Source of the DNA: Quercus robur | Lineage: Eukaryota > Streptophyta > Magnoliopsida > Fagales > Fagaceae | Length of the DNA: 64,000 nucleotides | Assembly (NCBI RefSeq): GCF_932294415.1 | Contig: NC_065535.1 | Coordinates: forward strand, 85,767,862-85,831,861 | Reading direction: 5' to 3' | Shown: piece after piece, positions 22,926 through 32,209 of the stretch | Layout of the letters: each line of letters opens with the position of its first letter | Position numbering within the stretch: the stretch's first letter is position 1 | The notes under the pieces: model-generated | What the model was told of the DNA's origin: nothing | Database searches by the model: none | The model's input: the letters and a program-made list of their open reading frames with translations, nothing else | Translations under genes and position numbers: made by a program

Positions 22926-24462
22926 TTCTTTTCAAATCCCAGATCTACTAATCTTCCTATAAACTAAGCTATTTAGTACTCCTGTCATTATGTGAGCTCA
23001 CCCCCACAAAAAAGCTGATTAATTTCGCCCATCACAAAAATCTATAAAATGCAATGCGACTCAAAACAGTAATCAACTCGAAGAACAAGAATACGTTGAC
23101 AGAGAATAGTGGTGGTGGGATTATGAGCACTAAAACCTTTGAATCTTTGATTCTCTGAACCAATTTTCAAATATAAGATTTCACCATATGAGTTAGGTAT
23201 ACCCACCCTTCTTTTATTTTGTTTTATTTATTTATTTTGGGTGTGAGGATGAGGTAAAGAAAAAAAAGAATATTTGAATTTGAAAAAGAGTACAAATAAG
23301 CCGAGTTTGATTTTTTTTTTTTTTTTTAATGAACTCAAGTAGTTCCCAATATAAACAATGCAACACAATTGCCACAAGCTTGATCCAATGATTAGGAGGA
23401 AGAACAAGACAAGGAAGAGGACCATTAAATGGTAGCATCAAGGTCTTAGTCATTGCCCATTTTTTTCAAATATAAATGTAATAATGATCTTAAAATAAAT
23501 AAACTTATATAACTCTCTTAGACTATATCTAATTATATATAATGATTTAATTAAGTAAATAAATCTATTTATTTACTATTTCTTAAGTTTAAATATTACT
23601 AAAAAAAATACTAATTAATGATGTAAGCGAAAAAATTTTAATTCTCTAATTTAATGAAATTAATTAGGTTAGAGATAAAATCTCTTTGGAACCATATAAA
23701 ATATTTAAATGAAATAAGTTTTTTCGATTTTAGATTTATAGATGAACATTTTATTATAATTTTTTTAATTGAATCTTTTACTAAACCATGTTTTAAATTA
23801 TTTTATGGATTGCATTTATATATTCAATCTTAGGCATTTTCATTTATACCTGTGTGTATATTGTGGTTTTTTATGTTTTAACTTAAACTAAAAGAGTACT
23901 TCACTTCCAAAAAAAGTTAAAAGAATAATTTATTTTTATTATCTATTTTATTATTTAATTTCAATGAAACTAAGAAATATTTTCTTATTTTCAGTTTACA
24001 TGCAATTCTTGATTAAGCCCTATGCATCGTACGGAAAATTTTTGTACTTTATTTTATTAAAAAAAAGGAATAATTTTTTTTTATTCTTATCTTCTTTTCC
24101 TATAATTTCTAAGTTGATAAATTGGATTACAATCCAAATTTTTCATCTAATCCTTTTATTATTAAGAGTAAATAAAATCCTATCTCCAAAATAAATGGAT
24201 TGCAGTGCCATCATTTTGTTTAGTTGATTTTTTTTTTTTGAAGCCAACCCCATCATTGATATATAATTAACTTCACAAAAAAAATAATTTATGAATTTTA
24301 TTCATCTCATTTTGGGTATTATTATTATTATTGTTGTTGTTGTCGTCATTGTCATCGCCTCACACAATACACATTCATTATATAACTTAAAAGAAAAATA
24401 TTCATTTATTTTTATTTTATATTTTATTATTTAATTTTAAGTAAATTAATTATAAAATTATC
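22926..24462. other. AT-rich Helitron body, no gene recognised
   Basis: The only longer open frames are on the minus strand at 23228-23453 and contain homopolymer-derived residues. GATTAAGCCCTATGCATCGTACGG at 24012-24035 resembles the Helitron hairpin region at 35886, so an older terminus may be buried here. Trinucleotide runs (ATT)n and (GTT)n lie near 24320-24345. Confidence 0.5.
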
Positions 24463-25183
24463 TGTGGGGGTAAATTCCGTCAGCCGATGTTGGGCCATAG
24501 TACATGTACCAAGCCCAACCACAACAAGAAGAAAAGGCATGGGCATAGGATATCTCATCCCAACCATGTTGGGCCGGGCCTACTTAGGGGCGTCCGAGGA
24601 GGACTACCTCCTCGGACTCGCCAAGTGGGTGTCCGATTCACACTCCATACATGGCGAAAAGTCACCCAATACGAAGGAATAGTGCGTGACGTTCAGGAAG
24701 GGGGGCAACCACAACTGCCGCATTAAATGCCAAGGAACTACTTTTCCAGCCGCATTAATGTGGAAAGGACAGGAACGCAGAATTATCTTGGCCAGTGCAA
24801 CTCACAGAAAAAAGGGAAGATGACCTATGGGACAAGCACTCAAGTAGAGGGCCAGATGGTTAACAAGTGTAGGGTCGTGATCTTAGGAAGGATGCTATAT
24901 AAGAGAAGGAAATCCCCATGGAAAGTGGATGGCAAGCAGAAAGAAGAAAAAGATAGAAAAAGAGAAAGGGGATAGAAGCAGAAGAAACAGCCCCAGGGAC
25001 CGTTATTCCAAAAGTTTGGAGGAATATCCTTACGTCCAACTGGTTGCATGGCTTGGTCATAACTACGTTTCCTCTGTCAAAGACCTAGTTCTGTAACCTA
25101 CTCTCTACAAATTCATTGTTGAGGGACTTTTGGGCCAGAACCACCCGTCTGTTGGGCCTGAGCCCCAAAACCGCCCCCCTACA
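24463..25183 (+). repeat. 5' LTR of the young gypsy element
   Basis: It starts TGTGGGGGTAAATTCC and ends CCCCCCTACA. A TATA box (TATATAA, 24896-24902) precedes a probable transcription start near 24930. A perfect inverted repeat with 11-bp arms lies at 24592-24602 (GTCCGAGGAGG) and 24607-24617 (CCTCCTCGGAC), separated by ACTA. Confidence 0.95.
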
Positions 25184-25185
25184 AT

Positions 25186-25204
25186 TGGCGCCGTCTGTGG
25201 GAAG
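25186..25204 (+). promoter_or_regulatory. Primer binding site
   Basis: TGGCGCCGTCTGTGGGAAG begins two bases after the LTR. The first nine bases match the complement of the tRNA-Asp 3' end; the remainder does not, so the priming tRNA is uncertain. Confidence 0.8.
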
Positions 25205-25236
25205 AACTCGTGTCTCGACAAGTGAAACAGTAAGGG

Positions 25237-27249
25237 ATGGAAGGATCAGGTCTGCGCCAAACCGGACGTGCAGAATCTCAACGACAAGACAACTTTGTAA
25301 ACCTTGAACGGGCAAAGGACCAAGATAATCAACGAGAGGGCAGTGTGAACACCTCTCACACGAGTAGAAGTCGCTCGAAAGGGAAAGATCACGCGTCCCA
25401 CCAGCACAACGAGCGGAGGGCTCTACAGCAAGAGATTAAGGATTTGAAAAAAAAGCTGCGTCAAGCCCAGCAAAAACATCCTTCGCCCATTTCAGATACT
25501 AGCAGCGGTAAGGATGATGAATACAGACGAAGGACGAGAACCCCTCCGAGCGAGACGTTCTCCTATGAGGAAGAGCGGCCTCACAAACGCGGTCGCAAAA
25601 GCCCACCTTACCAAGGCTTGGTCAATGACGCCATGAGCAAGGCCCTGGATCGAATCTCCCAGTCGCCGTTTACCCGAAGGATAGAGCGGGCGGTGCTCCC
25701 TCGGCGGTTTAATCAGCCAACGTTTACCCTGTACAATGGTCGAACTGACCCAGTGGAGCACGTGAGCCAGTTCAACCAAAGGATGGCCGTCCACTCCAGG
25801 GACGAGGCGTTAATGTGTAAGGTGTTTCCATCCAGCCTGGGGCCCCTGGCCATGAGATGGTTTGATGCCCTCCCACCAAACTCCATAGACTCCTTTAAAC
25901 AGTTGACGCAGGCTTTTGGCTCCCGCTTCATCACCAGCACTAGAGTCCCTCGGCCCCTCGATTCCCTTTTATCCCTGTCCATGCGAGAAGGAGAAACGCT
26001 GAAGGCCTACTCGGACAGATATTGGGAGATGCACAACGAGGTAGAAGGAAATCACGATGACGTCGCCATCAGCGCCTTTAAAAGGGGCTTGCCGACAGAG
26101 CATGGCTTGAGAAAGTCTCTTACTGGGAAACCAGCCACCAGCGTGCGGCAACTCATGGACAGGATAGACAAGTATAAAAGGGTCGAAGAGGAGCAGCAGA
26201 CTGGGAAGGGAAAGGCGAAGTTTGTCCCTCAGGAGAGAAGGGACTTCAGGTCGGACCGCTTCAGTAGCAGTAATAAGCCGAGAAGAGATTATACGGAACA
26301 ATCGGGATCTACAGGGGCTCAGGTAGTCCACGCTGTGTTCCGAGAGCCATTGCACGAGATCATGGAGAAGATAAAGCACGAACCCTTTTTTCAATGGCCG
26401 AATAGGATGGCAGGCGACCCCTCAAAACGCAATCAGAATCTATATTGTGCGTATCACCAAAAACCTGGTCACGTCACTGACGAATGCAGGAACCTGAAAA
26501 ACTATTTGGATCGACTTGTCCGAGAAGGAAAGCTAAGGCATCTGTTGCAACGCCCTGAGCAATCAAATGTCGATACCAGGCAAAGCGCCTTGAGGCCACC
26601 CATAGGCACGATAAATGTCATTCTTGCCGCACCTGGGAGAACCGGTTCCGGCCCGTTCAGAGTGATGTCAGTGGGTAAGTCCCCGACAGAGCCAGGTGAA
26701 AGGGAATCCAGGAGTGCTAGAGGGAGGGCCCTGCCATTAATTGGGTTCACGGAGGAGGACAAGGAGGGAATTATTCAACCCCATGAGGATGCCCTAGTCG
26801 TGACACTCAGAATAGGAGGTTATGACGTGAAGAGGGTGTTAGTTGATCAGGGTAGCGCCGTGGAGGTGATGTACCCAGACTTGTATAAGGGGCTGAATTT
26901 GAAGCAGGAGGACCTGTCGCCATACGATTCCCCCCTACTTAGCTTTGAGGGAAAAATCGTCATCCCGAAAGGCATGATTAGGTTGCCAGTGCAAACAGAC
27001 ATAGAAGTAGTGGAAGTGGACTTCATCGTGGTGGACGCATACTCACCCTACACAGCTATTGTGGCACGGCCATGGCTTCATACACTAGGGGCTGTGTCGT
27101 CTACCCTGCACCAGAAAGTGAAATATCCGTCAGAGGGCCGAATCAAAGAGATAGTGGGGGATCAAGGAATGGCCAGGCAATGCATGGTATCGGCCATTGC
27201 TCGACAATTAAGCAGCGGGCCCTCCACTTCAGCCGGGAATAGCTTATAG
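25237..27249 (+). CDS. gag-pro: gag-protease polyprotein of the young gypsy element (670 aa)
   Basis: The ATG lies 53 bases after the LTR. Residues about 60-80 form a basic heptad-like stretch. Residues about 135-310 are the retrotransposon gag (capsid) domain, with FTLYNGRTDPVEHVSQFNQR, AMRWFDAL, FGSRF and the MDRIDKYKRVEEEQ end. Residues about 403-416 carry a knuckle-like CAYHQKPGHVTDEC (His in place of the second Cys). From about 515 a retroviral-type aspartic protease follows, with VLVDQGSAVEVMYPDLY (DQGS where DTGS is usual) and AIVARPWLH. The frame ends at UAG 27247-27249, but the same frame continues into pol. The product would form the virus-like particle and process the polyprotein. 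The context after the stop suggests that a fraction of ribosomes continues. Confidence 0.9.
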   Translation: MEGSGLRQTGRAESQRQDNFVNLERAKDQDNQREGSVNTSHTSRSRSKGKDHASHQHNERRALQQEIKDLKKKLRQAQQKHPSPISDTSSGKDDEYRRRTRTPPSETFSYEEERPHKRGRKSPPYQGLVNDAMSKALDRISQSPFTRRIERAVLPRRFNQPTFTLYNGRTDPVEHVSQFNQRMAVHSRDEALMCKVFPSSLGPLAMRWFDALPPNSIDSFKQLTQAFGSRFITSTRVPRPLDSLLSLSMREGETLKAYSDRYWEMHNEVEGNHDDVAISAFKRGLPTEHGLRKSLTGKPATSVRQLMDRIDKYKRVEEEQQTGKGKAKFVPQERRDFRSDRFSSSNKPRRDYTEQSGSTGAQVVHAVFREPLHEIMEKIKHEPFFQWPNRMAGDPSKRNQNLYCAYHQKPGHVTDECRNLKNYLDRLVREGKLRHLLQRPEQSNVDTRQSALRPPIGTINVILAAPGRTGSGPFRVMSVGKSPTEPGERESRSARGRALPLIGFTEEDKEGIIQPHEDALVVTLRIGGYDVKRVLVDQGSAVEVMYPDLYKGLNLKQEDLSPYDSPLLSFEGKIVIPKGMIRLPVQTDIEVVEVDFIVVDAYSPYTAIVARPWLHTLGAVSSTLHQKVKYPSEGRIKEIVGDQGMARQCMVSAIARQLSSGPSTSAGNSL

Positions 27250-27255
27250 CAATCA
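27247..27255 (+). promoter_or_regulatory. Leaky stop context between gag-protease and pol (TAGCAATCA)
   Basis: In-frame triplets are TTA TAG CAA TCA, matching UAG CARYYA. The frame on both sides is the same, and the homologous site in the older element is TTA TAG CAA TTA. Confidence 0.7.
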
Positions 27256-30200
27256 AGGACCTCGGTCCTAGCTATGGGTAATGAAGGACCGGCCATGGAG
27301 GCGAGCTGTGAAGAGCTGGAAAAAGTGCTCGTCGGATCAGACCCCGAGAGATTTTTCCAGATTGGCTCGAAGTTACCAGCACAGGAGAAGTCGGCGCTAA
27401 TTAATTTTCTACGACGAAATGAGGACGTATTCGCCTGGGATCCTTACGAAGCCCCTGGGGTTGACTCAGACCTAATACGCCATCACCTTAAAGTTAATCC
27501 GGCTATTACCCCAAAGAAGCAGCATCCCCGGCGCCCGTTAAGGGAGCATGCAGACACTGTGAGAGAGGAAGTGACAAAATTGAAAAGAGCTGGGGCTATC
27601 AAGGAAGTGTTCTACCCCGAATGGTTGGCGAACACAGTCGTGGTGAAGAAGAAGAGCGGGAAATGGCGAGTCTGTGTGGACTTCACGGACTTAAACAAGG
27701 CCTGCCCGAAGGATCCTTTCCCAATGCCGCGGATAGACCGACTGGTCGACGCAACTGTCGGGCATCCCCGAATGAGTTTCTTGGATGCTTTCCAGGGCTA
27801 CCATCAGATATCCTTGGCCACGGAAGACCAGGAAAAAACTGCCTTTGTCACCCCAATTGGCAACTATCATTACAAGGTGATGCCTTTTGGCCTGAAGAAT
27901 GCCGGGTCGACCTATCAAAGGATGATGACTAGGATGTTTGAGCAACAGATGGGAAAAACTGTCGAGGTGTATATAGACGATATGGTAGTAAAGAGTAAAT
28001 TGGTGACCGACCACATCAGGGACCTTGACGAAGTGTTTCACATTCTTTGAAGGTACAAGCTGCGACTGAACGCATCCAAGTGCTCATTTGGAGTGGGATC
28101 GGGGAAATTCCTGGGCTACATGGTAACCCACCGGGGGATCGAGGTTAACCCTGACCAAATAAGGGCCATTCATAGTATGCAACCTCCTCGGAATCCCAAA
28201 GATGTCCAGAAGCTTACCGGTATGATAGCAGCCTTAAACCGTTTCATCTCCCGCTCAGCGGACAGATGCAGACCCTTTTTCCTCCTATTGCACAAGTGGA
28301 AGGGGGGTTTCGAGTGGACTGAAGAGTGTGATTTAGCATTCCAACAGCTCAAGGAATACCTCGCCCGACCTCCGATCATGTCCAGTCCCGAGGCCGATGA
28401 GGTGCTGTATGCATATATCGCAGTCGCCGATCATGCGGTGAGCCTAGTACTAATCCGAGAGGACAACGGCACGCAGCGGCCCGTGTATTACGTAAGCAAG
28501 TCGCTACAAGAGGCAGAGACCAGGTACCTCCCCCTCGAAAAGGCAATATTGGCTGTCGTGCAAGCTACAAAGAAGCTTCCCCACTATTTTCAGGCACATA
28601 TAGTGGTTGTACTGACCCAACTTCCATTGAAATCAGTCCTCCGTAGCGCCAACTACACGGGGAGAATAGCCAAATGGGGAACCATCTTGAGCGCCTTCGA
28701 CATTAGATACATGCCACGCACCGCCATAAAAGGTCAAGTCCTCGCCGATCTGGTAGCTGAATTTGCGGAGCCTACCTTGGAAGGGGTGGAAGTGTCGGGA
28801 TCACCGAGTGACGATAGGAGATTGGTCAGCACGATTTCTCTGCAAGAACACGATAAGTGGAAAGCATACATCAATGGTGCAGCAAACCAAAAAGGCTCCG
28901 GAGTGGGGCTCGTTCTAATTTCTCCCGAAAGTATAATCTTGGAAAAGTCGTTGAGACTGGGATTCACAGCAACGAATAACGAAGCCGAGTACGAGGCACT
29001 GCTGGAGGGGATGTCCATGATCCGGAGGTTGGGTGGGAAATGCGCGAGCATATTCTCGAATTCGAGACTCATAGTGGGGCAAGTAAGCGGGGAATTGGAG
29101 GCGAAAGATGAAAGAATGCAGCGGTACCTTGCCCGAGCTAAACGCCTACAAGCCCATTTCGACGACTTCCGTTTAACGCATATACCCAGAAGCGGGAATA
29201 CCCACGCCGATTCTCTGGCAACACTGGCTACATCCTCGGCTCAGCCCCTGCCGCGGGTTATTTTGGTCGAGGACCTCTGCCGCCCCACGGAAGAGGAGGC
29301 TGACGGTATTCGGGTACACATCGTCGGTGAGGGGCCAAGCTGGATGGACCCTCTTGTCTGATTCTTGAAGTACGATTCCTTACCGGACGACAAAGTGGAA
29401 GCTGACAAAATTAGGAGGAAAGCTTCTCGATTCTGGTTGTCCGAGGACTCCAAGCTTTACCGACATTCATTCTCAGGGCCATACTTGCTGTGTGTACACC
29501 CAGGGGCTACTGAACTCATTCTGGAGGAGTTGCACGAGGGGATTTGCGGAAGCCATACGGGGGGCCGGTCCCTCTCCCACAGGGCTATGACGCAGGGTTA
29601 CTGGTGGCCGAGCATGCACAAGGAGGCTCTGGAATATGTGAAGAAGTGTGACCAATGCCAAAGGTTCGCCCCGAATATACATCAGCCGGGTGGGGTACTT
29701 AATCCATTGTCCAGCCCTTGGCCATTCGCACAATGGGGCCTCGACATATTAGGTCCGTTCCCCAAGGCTGCCGGGAACAAGAAGTTTCTTCTCGTCGGCA
29801 CTGATTACTTCACGAAATGGGTCGAGGCTGAAGCGCTGGCAAACATTAGGGATGTTGATGTCATGAAGTTTATCTGGAAAAACATCGTCACACGGTTCGG
29901 TACCCCACACACCCTCATCTCGGACAATGGCCTGCAATTTGATAGCAAGGCCTTTAGGGAATATTGTAGTGAACTGGGGATTGTCAACAGATACTCTACG
30001 CCAGCCTATCCGCAGGGTAACGGACAAGCAGAGGCAATCAACAAGACCATAGTGAATGGGCTGAAGAGGAGGTTGGACGACGCGAAAGGGAGGTGGGTTG
30101 AAGAGCTCGCCCATGTCTTGTGGACGTATCGCACCACGCCCCGCCGATCCACGGGGGAAACCCCCTTTTCGTTGACTTATGGGGCCGAGGCCGTCATCCC

Positions 30201-30579
30201 ATTAGAGATAAACTTTCCCTCCCAGAGGACTGCTACATTCGACCCCATTGCTAACAACGGGCTTCTAGAAAAAAGCCTGGACCTCCTGGAAGAGAGAAGA
30301 GATTGCGCGATGGTGCATCTAGCTCAGTATCAACAAAAGCTCAAGCAGGGTTATGACGCCAAGGTGAAATCGAGACCCTTGACGCCTGGGGACCTAGTGC
30401 TGAGGAAAGTCCTGGGCAACGCGAGGAACCCTGCATGGGGAAAGCTCGGACCAAACTGGGAAGGTCCATACCGTATCACCCAGGTGGCTGGCATTGGAGC
30501 ATACTTTTTGGAAGACTTGGACGAACGTGTAGTACCACGTCCATGGAATGTAAATAACCTGAAAAGGTACTTTTATTAA
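27250..30579 (+). pseudogene. pol: pol of the young gypsy element: RT, RNase H, second RNase H, integrase
   Basis: One frame, in phase with gag, runs to TAA at 30577-30579 and is interrupted only by TGA at 28048-28050 and 29359-29361. RT (about 27560-28060) has WRVCVDFTDLNKA, FLDAFQGYHQI and the catalytic YIDDMVVKSK. The first RNase H region follows at about 28370-28740 (VYYVSKSLQEAETRYLPLEK). A second RNase H of the archaeal type lies at about 28850-29230, where YINGAAN and FSNSRL have Asn where Asp is expected. Integrase (about 29500-30300) has HEGICGSH and CDQCQRF (zinc part), DILGPFP, SDNGLQF and NGQAEAINK (catalytic D, D, E), and a C-terminal GPYRITQVAGIGAYFLEDL. The first TGA is readily explained by CGA to TGA. 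Without the two TGAs it would be a full polyprotein. Confidence 0.9.
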
Positions 30580-30628
30580 TGAAAAATACTTTACTTGATG
30601 TCGTTTTACTGTACAATTATCTCAATAA

Positions 30629-31919
30629 GTGTTAAACAGAACCCAAGTCCTGCATGGCTCCTCGGACCACAGACTTGGGGGAAATTAACCACCCAATTAT
30701 CTCAGTGGGTGTTAAACATAACCCAAGTCCTGCATGGCTCCTCGGACCACAGACTTGGGGGAAATTAACCACACAATTATCTCAGTACGTGTTAAACAGA
30801 ACCCAAGTCCTGCATGGCTCCTCGGACCACAGACTTGGGGGAAATTAACCACCCAATTATCTCAGTAGGTGTTAAACAGAACCCAAGTCCTGCATGGCTC
30901 CTCGGACCACAAACTTGGGGGAAATTAACCACCCAATTATCTCAGTAGGTGTTAAACAGAACCCAAGTCCTACATGGCTCCTCGGACCACAGACTTGGGG
31001 GAAATTAACCACGCAACGATTCTTAGTAAGTGTTAAACAGAACCCAAGTCCTACATGGCTCCTCGGACCACAGACTTGGGGGAAATTAACCACGCAACGA
31101 TTCTCAGTAAGTGTTAAACAGAACCCAAGTCCTGCATGGCTCCTCGGTCCACAGACTTAGGGGAAATTAACCACGCAACGATTCTCAATAAGTGTTAAAC
31201 AGAACCCAAGTCCTGCATGGCTCCTCGAACCACAGACTTGGGGGAAATTAACCACACAATTATCTCAATAAGTGTTAAACAGAACCCAAGTCCTGCATGG
31301 CTCCTCGGACCACAGACTTGGGGGAAATTAACCACCCAATTATCTCAGTAGGTGTTAAACAGAACCCAAATCCTGCATGGCTCCTCGGACTACAGACTTG
31401 GGGGAAATTAACCACGCAACGATTCTCAGTAAGTGTTAAACAGAACCCAAGTCCTGCATGGCTCCTCGGACCACAGACTTGGGGGAAATTAACCACGCAA
31501 CGATTCTCAATAAGTGTTAAACAGAACCCAAGTCCTGCATGGCTCCTCGGACCACAGACTTGGGGGAAATTAACCACACAATTATCTCAGTAAGTGTTAA
31601 ACAGAACCCAAGTCCTGCATGACTCCTCGGACCACAGATTTGGGGGAAATTAACCACCCAATTATCTCAGTAGGTGTTAAACAGAACCCAAGTCCTGCAT
31701 GGCTCCTCAGACCACAGACTTGGGGGAAATTAACCACGCAACGATTCTCAGTAAGTGTTAAACAGAACCCAAGTCCTGCATGGCTCCTCGGACCACAGAC
31801 TTGGGGGAAATTATCCACGCAACGACTCTCAGTAAGTGTTAAACAGAACCCAAGTCCTGCATGGCTCCTCGGACCACAGACTTAGGGGAAATTATCCACG
31901 CAACGACTCTCAGTAAGTT
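30629..31919 (+). repeat. Sixteen 80/81-bp tandem repeats in the 3' untranslated region
   Basis: GTGTTAAACA-like unit starts recur every 80 or 81 bases from 30629 to about 31836. Two unit types alternate: an 80-bp type ending ACCCAATTATCTCAGTAG and an 81-bp type ending ACGCAACGATTCTCAGTAAG. Each unit contains CCCAAGTC and GACTTGGG as inverted arms around GCTCCTCGGACCACA. The array lies between the pol stop and the antisense gene. Confidence 0.95.
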
Positions 31920-32209
31920 TTAACCATTTGTGATTCTTAAAAGCGTTAAAAGGAGCCCAAGTCCTGCGCGGATTCTTACAAAGTGTCGCCATTCTAACGT
32001 ATTCATTTATTATTGCTTGACTTTCAGCAATAAAAAGGCAAAAACCATTATCCATTCATGATGAAAACAGAATAGAATAAAGCAGCGATATATGTAATGA
32101 AATAACTTTTGTCATATAATGTTCAAAGTAACTCAGTTCAGAAATATTAGCGAGGATTAAACAAAACGAAGTACAAAAATCAAAACAGACGAATTCCTAT
32201 TCCACATCC
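31920..32209. other. Non-coding link between tandem array and antisense gene
   Basis: It begins with a degenerate last repeat unit (GGAGCCCAAGTCCTGCG at about 31955). The rest is AT-rich and would be the 3' UTR of the antisense gene. No other feature is seen. Confidence 0.5.

Noticed and set aside
23228..23453. Minus-strand frames as a gene captured by the Helitron
   Set aside because: Two overlapping frames with poly-Lys from an A run; no recognisable domain or splice structure.
28048..28053. TGA AGG in pol as recoding
   Set aside because: The older element has a sense Arg codon there and CGA to TGA is a common CpG change. No recoding context is seen.
30629..31919. CRISPR-like or satellite array
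   Set aside because: Units abut without unique spacers and lie inside a retrotransposon 3' region of a plant genome.
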